A stretch of 48,473 nucleotides of DNA from Cylindrobasidium torrendii FP15055 ss-10 (GCA_000934385.1 KN880611.1:1-48473); one strand, 5' to 3'. Numbered from the stretch's first letter, positions 22,478 through 34,373 are shown. The notes: generated from the letters alone by a model not told the origin. Translations and numbers: made by a program.

Positions 22478-25048
22478 ATGTCACCATCGGAACCTCCAGC
22501 GAAACGGCGCAAAGCCTCTGGACCGAAGACTGGCACGGCTACAAAGGAGAAACGATCCATCGAGCTCAAGCCTGGACGACGCATTCGAGGTTCCAAGTCG
22601 TCGGCTTTGCAGGATTTACCACTGGACCTCATTCTGGAGGTAAACAGTTCCAATGAGCGCAATAACCCATGCTCATAATATTCAAGATTGCTCTGAACTG
22701 CCATCCTCTGGATTTGCTCCATCTAGCTCGCGTCAGCAAGGACCTGCGCGCCGTGTTCATGACCAAGACGACGAAGTACGTCTGGACGGCGGCACGCCAG
22801 AAGGTTGTAGACATGCCGGCGCCGTGGGGAAAGACCTCGGAGCCCGAATGGATACATACATGTTTTGTGCGAATTTGCAATGTGTGTATCGCTTTTCCTC
22901 TCCGTATGGTGCACCTTGACGACCACTATTGCAGTTCTGTTGGGTCAAATCAGTACGTCAGCCGACATTCGAGTTGAATACTCGTTTATGTCCTTCATGC
23001 AAAGACGTCCAGTAAGCAACGAACACCTTACCTTGATTTATAGCGCTAAAGCTTATGCAGTGCCCACACCCACAAAGAATTACAGGCTCTGCTGGAGGAA
23101 CCAACTAGAAAGAACCTTAAGGAACTCAAGGATCTTTTTTCTCTGCTTCCTCGGTGTAGGCTCTTCCATATGTTGGCAGGCTAGTGTGAACTAATGAAGT
23201 TTTCAAGTCAAGAGGCGCGTTCTGGTCAGAGATTACGAGGAAATGAAACAGCTGCGCGCCGTATGTAACGCTACTTGGAACGACGTAAAGAAGGCCAAGG
23301 AGCAGGAGCTAGCTGGGTTCAAAGAGGTTCGTCATCCATCCCTCCATTCAGTGGCTGGGAGCTAATCAAGTTCAGCATGTTGCACAGTGTTATGCCTGGA
23401 TGGTTCGGTGTAATATCCAAAAAACTCATGAAATGGATGACCTAATGCTATCACGTCAAGCTCAGTGCGCCTCTTCCACTACGTCTATCTTCAAAGCTAA
23501 CGCGCTATTGCAGAATTCGGAGCAAGCTCGATGAGCTGGGTGTCGGCGCTGAATGGGTGGAGGAAAGTAGGCTCGAAGAAGTCGACATGGTCTGGACTTG
23601 GCGTGGGCATAGCGCTGTTCAGAGTACAAACAAGTTGACTGTGGCCGGTGCGTCGAAACGACTAAGTCAATCGATTCAGACTCACGCTGTATAGGATGGC
23701 AAAAAATTGAGGCACAAGTGCTCGGCCTTGTAAAAAAGGTGCAAAAGAGATATGCGAGCCGAGAGCATGCCATAGCTGTCAACACCCGTCAATTTCTCGT
23801 GCGCGACCGGCTCGTCCAGTGGAAAGAAACTCTTCCAGACGCATCCGACAGCCCAATTCCTTCAATCGCGGATATACTTGCTTGCCAGGAGATACGAGAT
23901 ATTGTTGAGCAACATTACAGTGTCCAGCTTACAGAGGAGACCGTTAATGCAGCGTTCGACAATATTGATTCCATTGTCGTCGAATGGCGCGCGCGCATAT
24001 TTGACGGCCTCATGGCCATCACAGGTATCGAAGACGAGTCTAACCTAAACCTCGCGCGCGGTCCGCTCGTCTGTCAGCGCTGCATCGACTGTTCCACCCT
24101 TAGGCGACACTCCGCACCTCCAAATATCACCCTGGCACGTCCAATATGGCCACTGGAAACGTTTGTGCATCCCTGCATGCATTGGAAATTTTCGGACAGC
24201 CCTTTCGAATGCGATTCATGGATCCCATTATCACTGGTACTGCATGACGATATGATAGTGCGGACTGCGTTCAATCATGGTCCCCTGGTCCGCAACGAGA
24301 GAATGGAGGCTTTTTCAGAAATGATCATTCGTCTGGCGGGGTTGAACCCGGAGCGTGCGACTGTGGAAGCAATGGACGACCTGTCCTTACTGTTTGAGTG
24401 CAAGCGGTGCACTCAAACGTCGTCTGAGGACGCAGGGGACAAAGGTATCTCGACCTTGCTTTTGCTGGATTGGCGCTTCTGGGTACGTGTTTAATGGTCG
24501 GAGCCGCTATTGGTATTCTCACGACCAACAGATTGAACATTCATTCGGAAAACACATGGATGATCCCGAAATCGCGGAGGCGTCGCTTGTTATGCATAAA
24601 TACACAGAGCTTGTATTACCAGCGCCTCCGGAGGGTCTCAACCACCATTTCACTAGCATGCGGGAGCCTAGATATGGCTGCCTGACTTGCTTGGATGAAG
24701 GGCCAGAGCGCATTGGTGGCTTTTCAATGAAAGAGCTCATAACTCACGTGCGATACCAGTACGTCTCGTTGATGTTTTGCTCCCTCTCTCAGTCATAACT
24801 CCTTCCCTCTCAGACACGATTATGAAGAAGATGAGGCAAATAACATGCTTGAGGGTGAAGACTTCATTCGAAAGTATGGTTTCCCATCGCGCGACTCCGA
24901 GTCAAGATTCGGATGTGTGTTCTACTCATCTGAACCCACTCCGATTACCTCTCACCCTGGAATGTCGTATCCCCCGCCGCATAAGGTAGCGTGTGATCGG
25001 GCTATGGAAATCCACGGACTGGTGCTTAATACTATGCCTTACGATTGA
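22478..25048 (+). CDS. F-box / CxxC protein, paralog 1
   Basis: Ten exons (162, 195, 77, 93, 127, 89, 134, 788, 227 and 235 nt) give 708 aa. A basic N-terminus (AKRRKASG, then GRRIRGSK) leads into an F-box (LQDLPLDLILEIALNCHPLD, then LLHLARVSKDLRAVF). Four Cys pairs follow: LCPSCKD, VCQRCID, FECKRCTQ and GCLTCLD, which could bind zinc, separated by alpha-helical segments. F-box proteins normally recruit targets to SCF ubiquitin ligases through Skp1; the target is unknown. Agaric genomes carry large F-box families of this general form. The intron after FKE starts GTTCGT. It is the inverted partner of paralogs 2 and 3, with the same exon phases. Confidence 0.88.
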
Positions 25049-25267
25049 ATGGGCGTGTAACTACACGGTGCTCTGGCACCGGTGAAGCGCTATTATGTAC
25101 GAGGCTATGGTACAATCATTTATAAAACTTCACAGTGAACGCTTCGTGCATGGTGAATGTGGACCTCCCCGAGCACCCGACGTTCGAAGAAATAATGGCG
25201 CATTATGCTTTAGTGTACGATACAAATATACTTACATTATATGGATATATACCCTGGTACTGCAATC

Positions 25268-27885
25268 TCAGTAGAAGCAGCCATAGAAATCCTTTCCTTG
25301 TTTGACTTCCACTAATCCATGGCGCTCTTGTAGCTTGCCCAATCGCGACTTGGATGAAAGTCCCTTGGCTGGCCTGCGGGACTCAGCGCCCTGAGCCTTT
25401 TTCAACGCGTTGTGGACATAAAGTATTTGGCGGAACCTTTCCGTCGTTGGGGATCCGTACGCTCGAACAAAGTCCTTGCCTTCGACCAGGCTCCGTTTGA
25501 TGGAATGTCTACCTCGCGGTCAGCGTCAATGTCGTAGAGGGGGAAGACGACGAACACTTTAGCAAAGTGCTCAATAATATCCTCCCCAGATTGTCCTCCA
25601 ATCCATTCGGTAGGCATGTCAAAGCAGCGCGTGCATGCGTACATGTGCTCACGCAGCTCCGTCCTCTCGCATATGTAGTCGTCCAGCGAGGGCACGGTCA
25701 ACGCGTCGTAAGGGTAGACAATAAGCAACTTCTGCGCTTCTGCGGGATTTTCTTGATGTCGCTTATACGCATGTTCCATCTAGCCAAGGATCAGCTGTGT
25801 ACTCTCAGAAGGTATATACAGCAATCTTCCCCACCCAATGGCGCCAGTTGAGCAGCAGTCTAGCCTTCGGAATGCGCTCCTCGTCGAAGTCAGGTATGTA
25901 GATGAAGTCGTATCGGTCTTCGAACGGCGTTTGGGAGCACTTCCTGCACTCGAAGAGCACGCGCAAGGAGTCCATATCCTCAACAGTGGCAGTGTTGAAA
26001 TCCATCCCTGCCGCTGTAATGATCATCTTGGCGAAGGTCCGCATCTCCGTACTGCGAACGAGGGCGTCGGCTTTGAACGCGTGTCGCTCGCGGAAATTCT
26101 TGTCCCCCATGTCTAGAACTGGGGAGCGAGGAACATGACTTCCATATTTCTCCACAGCACTGAACGGGTCGGTGAGGTCGTCCTCCGCAAATACAGCACA
26201 TTTGTGCGAAAATATATCGGTGTACCAGAGAGGTGAGGCCACGAGACCTTTGATGGTCAATGCGGCTTTTTTCTTTGCTCTACGAGGCAACTCGTTCAGG
26301 ATCATCTTGCGCTGTCGTTCGAGGCAGACGTCGCACACCATCGCATTTCTCGCAAGGTTCAGGACGCTGATACGACCAGAGACGCCTAGATGATCTGCGA
26401 CCGCGTTCAATGACTCCTCGCGCCACTCATTTGCAATATCGGCCATGTCGCCAAGTGCCTCCTTGAAGTCAAGCCTCGAGACAGCAACATCCGTGTCCTG
26501 CTTGATGACCTCTTGAACACAGTCGAACTCAAGCAGGTCAGCGATGGACGGTAGAGGACGGGCACCGTAATTAGGAAGGCCGCGCTTCCAGTCCGCCAAC
26601 ATATCGCGCAAAGTGGCCTGGCGCTCAAACTCCTGAAGAGCCCCGTCGCGCTCCGCTAACTTGTCCACCGCTTCTTGCGCGAAGTCTATCATTTCGTCTT
26701 TGATTTTCTCCCAGCCTGAATGTGCCAACTCAGCATGGGAGAGCGATGGAAAGCGGGCGGTGGACATACCACCGGCGGTGAGTTTCGCGGTACCCCTCAC
26801 AAGCTTGTGGTCTTTCCACTGGTATTGCATGTGTATCTCGCCCAGCCTGCTGAGGGCCTCGCCGTACCCAAGCTCGACCAGCTTCTCTTGAATCCTGTCC
26901 GGTGAACGTTAGTTTGATCCTCGATGGTGGTAGCCTGTAGGAAGTCGGCTTACTGTGTGCGGCGGAGGGATCTCTTGTCGTCCAATTCCACATAGCGCTG
27001 CTTATTGCAAATGTTTGCCCATTTTTTGCATGCAGCTACATGCTAAGTGGAAAATAAGGTGTTTGCTTTTAAGCAGTGCAGATGAATGAACGCACCGATT
27101 TGAATGCTTCCAAATCTCTGACCTTGAGCGTTTGCATCTCTGGCCATCTGGCGCCAACCCGCTGCTTGGCAGTCACCAACGCGTTGTAGTGGTCCAGCAA
27201 CACAATCTTCGTTCGCTCTTTATTACGGCCTGAACATCATTCAGATGGGCTTGAGATGCAAGATGAGGAAAAGTTACTGCTGGGTAGGAGTTCAAAGATG
27301 CTTTGTACACCTTTGAGGGTCTCGCTCGTTCCGGTGCCCTTGAAGGTCAGACGATGGATTTCGTGCAAAGAGGCGGTCCTAGATTGATGTTGAGTGATGA
27401 ATCTGATCCCTGAGCTGGAGAGCCTACTTTTCTTCCATGCATCCCGGGCATATGCGGCAGTTCAGCTCGAAATTGGGATTCTGGACAATCTTCTTATAGC
27501 AAACCTACAGCCTATCAGAACGGAGGCACACAGAGACGCAAGCAGGCGCACCGTACATATATTTTTGAAGCATATGCTGGCCCAGGCTGGCTCCGACATT
27601 GCGCCCCACGGCGGAGGCATATCATGATGGTTATGACGCGCCGCTTGCCAAATGTACGCGAGCGACTTGTGCATAAGGACCGCACGCAAGTCTTTGCTAA
27701 CGCGTGTCATGTTCAAGAGGTCGAGTGGAGTGCAATGAAGGCAGATCTATCGAGCTATGAGTACATGCTGGTGTATCCTGGTGAGGTTAACGTGCCTCCA
27801 GAAATATGTCGTATGGTACGTCTTGCAGAAGGGACCCTTTGGATCCCCGAGTACGACGTCCGTATCGCAATTGCGTTGTGTTCAT
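25268..27885 (-). CDS. F-box / CxxC protein, paralog 2
   Basis: Ten exons (90, 195, 77, 101, 134, 89, 122, 881, 224 and 241 nt) give 717 aa. The N-terminus is shorter than in its paralogs: MNTTQLRYGRRTRGSK leads directly into the F-box LLQDVPYDIFLE / ICLHCTPLDLLNMTRVSKDL. Cys pairs: RICPGCMEE, VCDVCLE, FECRKCSQ and ACTRCFD. The first intron (27795-27747) is GC-AG (donor GAG|GCACGT), required by frame and by paralog alignment. The intron 25555-25509 uses the rare donor GTTCGT. The C-terminal block GKDFVRAYGSPTTE matches GTDYVRAYGSPAEA of paralog 3. It lies downstream of small-gene copy 1 in the duplicated unit. Confidence 0.88.
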
Positions 27886-28171
27886 AGTTTTTAAAGGAAT
27901 GTGGTGTAGGCTTTGTTGCGCCCAGGTCGGGCGCGGCAATGATGGTCGGAAGAAAAGGCAGTCACGATCACGTGAGCATGATCACGGCATGATTGCATCA
28001 ATTTGCCTGAGCCTCCGATGCTTACTGAGACCGCCATCACGCTTGCGAGTTCCCATACCCCAAAATGGCTTCTATATCGACTACACAGGCTCTACATGCC
28101 GATTAAAGAGCACTCTGTACTCAATTACTGGGAACAACTATTCTAGTCCGAGACTCCGAGCCGTCCACCGA

Positions 28172-28840
28172 CTACGATGTGTTCACTGGAATTGGCACGA
28201 CAAAGTGATCCCTCAACATTTCCAGGACCGTTGGCTCGTCTCCGTTCTTGTTCTCTGGTTTCTGCAAGACCTTCCAACCCTTCCCACCCACCAGTATCGC
28301 CCAAATCAAATACAAATAACTGCTCCCCGGGGACATGTCACCTTGATATCCCATGTCTCTGATGAACATATCCAGTATCTCCCCGATTCCTTCAAGCCGC
28401 GAGGAATACCCAGCTTCCCACGCACGTAGACTGGAGACACTCTTCACTTCAGCCACACCTTCCTCGCCATCGTATTGCAAGGTCAGCGCAGTCGTAATAT
28501 CGGTTTTGATATAGTCCGCATCTGTATGACACTCCGCTAATACATCAAGTGCTTTGGTTTCCCCGTCAGGCAGAGTAACTTCGATGGATTGGAAGAACCG
28601 CTTGGTCTTGGACCACGCATGCTGTCCGTCGTGCGAAAAGGATTTGTAGGGTGATTCGTACTGCGGGAGAATCCGAAGGGATGGTATGTGTGGTTGAAGA
28701 AAGTCAGGAAAACCTTTGTGAAGGTAGGATGTGGCCGCCGCTGTGAAATGTCTGTTGCGCGCTTCTTTCATAATGCCCTCTTGCTCTTCGTAACTCAAAG
28801 CGAGGAATGCTTCTGTGAGAGTTGGAAGGGGGATCGACAT
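28172..28840 (-). CDS. Unrecognised small protein, copy 1
   Basis: Single-exon gene of 222 aa starting MSIPLPTLTEAFLALSYEEQ. No signal peptide or membrane helix. Segments shared with the second copy: LTEAF, the core VTLPDGETKALDVLAECH, the repeat-like stretch ending RDMGYQGDM, and the C-terminal LYLIWAILVGGKGWKVLQ. It ends in a 24-residue tail that copy 2 lacks. I do not know the family. An ATG further upstream (29044) is in frame, but 28840 matches the start of copy 2. Its position directly upstream of F-box 2, repeated in the second unit, suggests a linked function (for example substrate or regulator), which is inference only. Confidence 0.7.
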   Translation of the reverse strand: MSIPLPTLTEAFLALSYEEQEGIMKEARNRHFTAAATSYLHKGFPDFLQPHIPSLRILPQYESPYKSFSHDGQHAWSKTKRFFQSIEVTLPDGETKALDVLAECHTDADYIKTDITTALTLQYDGEEGVAEVKSVSSLRAWEAGYSSRLEGIGEILDMFIRDMGYQGDMSPGSSYLYLIWAILVGGKGWKVLQKPENKNGDEPTVLEMLRDHFVVPIPVNTS

Positions 28841-29126
28841 GATGGTAGCGGTAGATAGGATACGACAGACAAAAGAAAACGGATGGTCTTTATAGTCCTT
28901 ACCTGGTCCTTTGTTTGTCATGGCCGATCGACAAGTATTGATGGACAAGATCCTTGTACATATTGCAGAAACAATTAGGAATAAGCAGGGGTGACCGGTG
29001 ACACCCGTATCATAAAGGGGAACTATTTGAGAGTGACAATACACTAGACCACGACAGCCGCTTACGCATAATGTACAATAGCAATACCAAAATAATGAGA
29101 AATACTGCAGTCAACATCAACCTATC

Positions 29127-31718
29127 TCAAGCAACGGGATCTAAGCCATGACTACGCCTTGTCCACATCATAACGATGGAAAGCATTGTCGTCGGAACAT
29201 CAGTGTAGAATACCTGCCGTAGACGGGCCTCTGCCGGCGAGCCATACGCTCGCACATAGTCTGTCCCTTCAGCCACATTCGCAGTTTGTATGTTGTGCCT
29301 GCACGCTGATGAGTCGCGTCCACAAACACATAAGAGGAAGGACGTACATATTGCTGCAATGACTGACTATATCTGCATGTGACCGCCCTCGAAGCATCTC
29401 GTCGGGCATGTCAAGGCAATGCAGACACCTATACATTGGTACATGGTTCTTCGTCTTCCGGGAGGTATACCCATCCAACACCGGCTCAGACCCAGCATCG
29501 TACTGATGCCCGACGATATTCTGGGCTGCACACAGGACATCATCATCATGCGAAGCAAACGCATGCGCCAGCTGCAGCACAAATAAGCAGCGAACCAAAG
29601 ATACTGACGGCCGTACTCACCCAATCCCTCCAGTTCATCAAAAGCCGCACCCTGCAATCCAGCTCGAGCGGTCCGGTGCTCTGGTTCTGCGCGCAGGAGC
29701 TGCACTCAAAGAGCATACACAACGCGTCCATATCATCCGTCGTCGCTGTATCCTTGTTTAGACCCGCCGTCTTGATGACAATGTCTGTCAGGATCCGTAG
29801 AGTAGGGTTAAACAAAAGCTGGTGGCTGCTGAACGAATGTCGCTCGAGCCCTTGTTCGATGCTCAAGACCGGGGACGAGGGGATGAAAGTGCGATGCCGC
29901 AACCGGCGGAATGCAGCGATGAAGTCATCGCTTGTGTGGACGAAGCAGCGGTGGGAGAAGGCCTCTGAGGGCCAAAGAGGACGGATCTCCATGTTGGTAT
30001 TGCCGTCGATGCCGTGCCATCTTTCCGTGTGAGTGACGCAGCATCGGCACAGCATAGCATTCCGAGCGAGGAATACTCCGCCAGCATCCTCTAGACCCAG
30101 CTCATTGGCCCAGAGGTTGACCACCTTCGTGCGCCAGTCGTCCGCAATGTCGGCCATTGAATCGAAAAGGTCTGTAAAGTCCTCTCGGGTCACTGCGACT
30201 TCGTATGGCTGTTCTGTTATTGTCGTCACTTCTTTCAGTGCCAGAATGTCCGCAATGCTAGGGAGCGGAGGGTCGAGCGGGTTAGGAAGGGTGCGCTTCC
30301 AGGCTGCAAGCATGTCCCTAACGATAGCCTGACGGTTGTGGATCGAGACGGCCTGCTTGTAGGCTTCGAGCCTCTTCTGTGCGTTGCTCGCAAATTCGAT
30401 TATGTCGACCTTCATCTTGTCCCAAGCTACACGAGTTGAGTAACAATTGCAGAGTTATGATCGCATACTCACCGGCTTGCGTGAGCTTGCTAGTACCCTT
30501 AATCAACTTGTGGCCCTCCCATTCCTCACGCATCTCTATTTCCGATAGGTAGTCGAAAATTTCCCCGAAACCCAGCGTAGTCAACTTTTCCTGAACCCTT
30601 ATGCGAGTGGTGAGTTAGATGTGATGACTGAGAGTGATGCTTACTGCGTGCGCCGCGACGACTTCTTGCTCTCCAGCTCCTTCCTGCGCTCCTCGTCGCA
30701 TCTGTCTTTCCATTTCTGACAAGCAATGACGTGCTATACTAGGATAAGAATGGGACGCCACAACATGGTGTACTATACATACCTCCTCGAACGCTCTGAG
30801 CTCCTTGTCTTTCTCCGGTCGCACATCCTTCCAGTTATCGCCTGATTTCTCGAATAAGGCTGCCATTCTTTCATAGTCAGAGACCAAGGCCGTGGGATAA
30901 TGCCGCTTATTGTAGACTACATGGCCCAGACATGGCCTCTGGTCAGGCTCGGTTTGAAATTGAGAAGATGAAAAAAAGCGTACCTTGTGGAATCATGTGG
31001 AATATTTGCGAAAGGCGGTTGATTTCATTGTCCCACTTCTCCTCTACCATTTCGAGGTCGTTGATGTCGTAGAAGAGGTCCATTTCGTCAAAAGGATCGC
31101 TCTCCTGAACACGATCTAGGATAGTGTCAAGCGACACAGTGCTGCAAGGTCTAAGAAGGCGGCGACATCGTTAAAGGGAAAGAGACACACTGCTTCTGGA
31201 AGCATTCGGGGCAGATGCGCGCGCAGAATTCAAAGGTGATATTGTGTACGATCTTTGAGGCGCAGAACTAGGAAGCAGGATGTGAGACAAGCTCGATGCG
31301 GAGTACAGCAGCGAACGCACCGTGCATAGCCTGATAAAGCATAAGCCAGCCCAGGCGGGCTCCGAGATCTCCCCCCACGGCGCAGGCATGTCGAATAAGT
31401 TCTGTCGCGCGGTTGCCCAGACACGGTTGCCAGATGATTTGGTCAAAAGAACGGCGCGTAGATCTTTGCTAACACGCGCTAGGTGAATCAAGTCCAAAGG
31501 ATGGCACTGCATAGCAATCTGATAGTCGTTAGCCCGGTGTTGTACATGGTCGAAATGTTGCGTACCTCGAGAATAATGTCATAGGGCAAGTCCTGGAAAG
31601 CGGATCCCTTTGATCCTCTGGCCCGCTTTCCAGGCCTCTTCAAGGTCGTCGTCTTTTCCGACGAAGCATTGTCGGGCACAGTCGTCAACTTGCGTCGTTT
31701 CGACCGCAATTCAGGCAT
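29127..31718 (-). CDS. F-box / CxxC protein, paralog 3
   Basis: Ten exons (153, 198, 77, 158, 134, 89, 125, 806, 224 and 172 nt) give 711 aa. It has a basic N-terminus (PGKRARGSKGS), then the F-box AFQDLPYDIILE / IAMQCHPLDLIHLARVSKDL. Cys pairs: RICPECFQ, LCRCCVT, FECSSCAQ and RCLHCLD, at the same places as in paralogs 1 and 2. Exon 4 carries an acidic insertion (DPFDEMDLFYDINDLEMVEE) not seen in the others. The C-terminus is shorter, ending HGLDPVA. The start at 31718 (MPELRSKRRK) was chosen over an in-frame upstream ATG because it aligns with paralog 1. Probably nuclear or cytosolic SCF adaptor; target unknown. Confidence 0.88.
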
Positions 31719-31962
31719 GATGAGTGTAAGTGGTAAAGTGAGATCGCAGTTGATCCGTTTTCGGTCCGGCAGCAATACAAGATCGGTCCTTGATGCGAGC
31801 GCTAGCGGTGGCACAATAAATTTTGATAAGAGTCAAGCTCTGAAGAAGAAGAATGGATATATGTATGAAAGTATATTTTTGAAATCCCAAAGGACTAGCT
31901 TACTATAATCCAAACAACCTTGACCTCTCTGGTCCTCCACCATCATGACCCTTGACTCTCTA

Positions 31963-32531
31963 TTACGCACTCAGAATCTCCCAGCCATGCTGTCCTCCCG
32001 CAAGCGCCCAGATTAGACTTAAGTCTTCATATGCAGATGGGGCGCGCGTATGCCCCAGGTCCATAAGAAGTAGGCTGAGCAAACAACGGACGCTATGGTC
32101 CTCATTGGGCCCGCGAGAGCTCCCTGTCGTCAAATGTACTTCTCCTTTTCTGTTATCGTATCCCAACGACAATATCATCCTTTCCATGGGTTGCGAAAGT
32201 GCAATCTCATCATCGTTATCCATGGGGTCGGACATGCGCCGCTCGCAGAATGCCCGAATGCACAAAATCTTCTTGGTAATGCCATCAGGTAGAGTCACCT
32301 CGTAGGTTTTTTCGCAGCGCATAGACCTTGCGTCTGGCCATGGGTCGTTGAAAGAAACAGGGCCGATTGGCATTGGGTAGCTCAGGCGGACCTGAAATGC
32401 ATCTGCATGACTGCGCAGAAACTCAGGAAGACGTTCGCGGAACTCCCTTGTTGCGATCATCTCCTCGATTCGGTTTGCACCACATTAAGTGATTGGAATG
32501 CTTCGGTGAGTTGGGCGAGTGGGCCAGACAT
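31963..32531 (-). pseudogene. Unrecognised small protein, copy 2, frameshifted
   Basis: Related to the gene at 28172-28840. An ATG at 32531 starts MSGPLAQLTEAFQSLN, matching MSIPLPTLTEAFLALS of copy 1, but this frame stops after 24 codons. The matching downstream part (EEMIATREFRERLPEFL, later YEVTLPDGITKKILC and LSLIWALAGGQHGWEIL) is in another frame, so a 1-nt loss or 2-nt gain lies near 32462-32490. No intron of reasonable length repairs it. About 14 residues present in copy 1 are also missing. A shorter functional protein could still start at the in-frame ATG at 32460 (165 aa), so loss of function is likely but not certain. Confidence 0.6.
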
Positions 32532-32944
32532 AACGGCAATGGCAGCGGGTGGAGATGGTAATGGTAGTGGCAGTGAAGATTCTGTCCGCGAAGATTTGGA
32601 CCTTGCAGAAGATCGCATTTATATGTACCCAAAACCGGTTGTTTACAAAGCAGCGAGTCTCATTGTTTGGACGCGCCGATTGTAATTGTGTAATCAACCG
32701 TTTTCAGTTACCATTATGGGACCAGAGATCAAAGCCTGCCCCAGGCCGCCTGTCCAAGTCTGTTGCTATGTGTGTCGTTGGTCCTGGCCCTCCGTCGCTG
32801 ACTTGAGGCAATCTTAGCTAGAACACTCGACAGCAATCGACGTACAAATACAATGAATTGATGATGTTACAAGTTACAACCGATGAACATTGAAGAGGAC
32901 AATTGATATGCGCAAACCAGACACTGAAGCGGAGCATCGAACAC
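32532..32944. other. Gene-free interval
   Basis: Region upstream of the broken small gene and downstream of the Con-6 gene. GGTAATGGTAGTGGCAGTG-type purine-rich repeats near 32550-32575. No gene seen. Confidence 0.5.
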
Positions 32945-33335
32945 TCAGAACGACGCATTGGGATTCGGGGCACGCTGAGAGTCTGGCTCGGAGGCAACAT
33001 CGTCTGCCCCCTCCATCAGCAAAACCTCGCGTGCGTGCTGTTTTGAGTATTCCGGAGCGTTGGGGTTCTGCAAGACAGATTTGTAGCCGCCTGCGGAAAG
33101 GTTAGTATTCGAATGTGAACGCGGCAAGTTATTGTAATGGGAAGAGAAGGGGGACCGTACGCACCAAGGATGTGGTTTGCGTGCGCGCGAGGGTCTGCGC
33201 CCTCGACGGCACCATCAGCGTGTTTCTCGGTGGTGTGCGCAGCCTTCTGCGCCGCGACCTTGGGGCTCTTCTCTATTAAATCTTTGTTAGTTCAGCGACC
33301 CATGAACCCGAATGCGACGCACCAGAGGGATGCAT
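32945..33335 (-). CDS. Con-6 family protein
   Basis: Small conidiation/stress-associated protein family (Neurospora con-6); biochemical role unknown. Three exons (13, 108 and 146 nt) give 88 aa. The first exon encodes only MHPS plus one base. A Lys/Ala-rich stretch (KSPKVAAQKAAHTTEKHADG) and a weak first repeat (PRAHANHILGGYKSVLQNPN) are followed by the characteristic APEYSKQHAREVL. Upstream TATATAA at 33415-33409 lies 74 nt before the ATG. The protein is shorter than the two-repeat ascomycete form. The family call rests on the NPN...SKQHAREVL signature. Confidence 0.8.
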
Positions 33336-34373
33336 GTGGTATTGAGCGGGCGTTGGGCTTGGGTGCCGATGAGTGGACAGAGATGAGAATTAGGTCTCGA
33401 AATCTGGATTATATAACGGGCAGAAGCCCCAACCCATGTCCAGCTGAGACCAGATCGAGTAGAGTCGGTCTGGGTCATTGACGAGAACACTCGCGTCACG
33501 TATTGCAATTTACGCCCCACCACGAATGTGCAGAGACTGAGTGAAAGTCTGAAAGAACTGATGCCACTCGGAAGGAGCCGAATGGCGCATCACGTCGGCC
33601 TGGGGCGCAATCGGCCTTCGAAATTTCAATACAAGTGCTCACTGTTAGAACTTAGCAGTGGAATCGGTGCTGTTGCATCTGCTCGAGGCTGTCGAAATTG
33701 CACTCACAACACACATCAACGAGCACAAACATCAGACAAAGAGTTGTTTGAACAAAAGATGCATTGCAAGCTAGCTACGCTCTAATATACACTACAGGCT
33801 CTCAGGTGAAGGTCACCATCATAGAGCTAATGAATACAAGAATACCAAAAGGTAAGTGCTTTCCAAAAATTGCTAATAGCCGAAGCTAATAGACGGGTTC
33901 GGATTTATAATTTGCAATCAGCAAAATGACTGTGTCTCGGTCGTGACCTCACTGACGACAGTAATACCCGAGCACAAAGATAAGGAAACAGCGACGACGA
34001 GAGGCCGTTTATGTACTGATCGGAGAGGAGGTGCACGGACCATGGCTATATACGGAAGGTGGGTCGCACGATCACGCCTTGTGCGGCAGCTCGAGATCTC
34101 AGAGTCAGAAACTAGAGAAACAGGAGAGAAAACAAATTAGAGAAAAGTACTTTGAGGCTAGCAAAGGAACTTGTTTAGATTCGTCTCGAGCCAAGCAGGT
34201 ACTCAAGTGGTTCCCTAGCTGAGGCCAGAGCTTCGCAACTCCAGTCCGTTCGATAGAAGCCAGTTCGCAAAGCAAATACATTCACATAATATAAAATAGC
34301 GCGTACAACATAAGATACATGTCCATTAGTGGTCAGTCCATCCGACATCTAAATCCCAACAAGAAACCAAGAA
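33336..34373. other. Gene-free interval
   Basis: About 1 kb between the Con-6 start and the fucosyltransferase stop. Apart from the Con-6 promoter I see no gene; the frames are short and lack splice support. Confidence 0.5.
33409..33415 (-). promoter_or_regulatory. TATA box of Con-6 gene
   Basis: TATATAA on the minus strand, 74 nt upstream of the start codon. Confidence 0.55.

Larger units (their letters stand above)
25268..32531 (-). repeat. Tandem duplication of a two-gene unit
   Basis: Reading along the minus strand, the order is small gene 2 (broken), F-box 3, small gene 1, F-box 2. This is two copies of a small-gene plus F-box unit. Gaps within the units are similar: 244 nt between 31963 and 31718, and 286 nt between 28172 and 27885. 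Protein-level similarity within each pair is clear, but nucleotide divergence is substantial, so the duplication is not recent. Confidence 0.75.

Noticed and set aside
28172..28429. Plus-strand frames over the small gene (copy 1) and F-box genes
   Set aside because: Shadows of the minus-strand coding sequence, whose homology to a second copy fixes the true strand.
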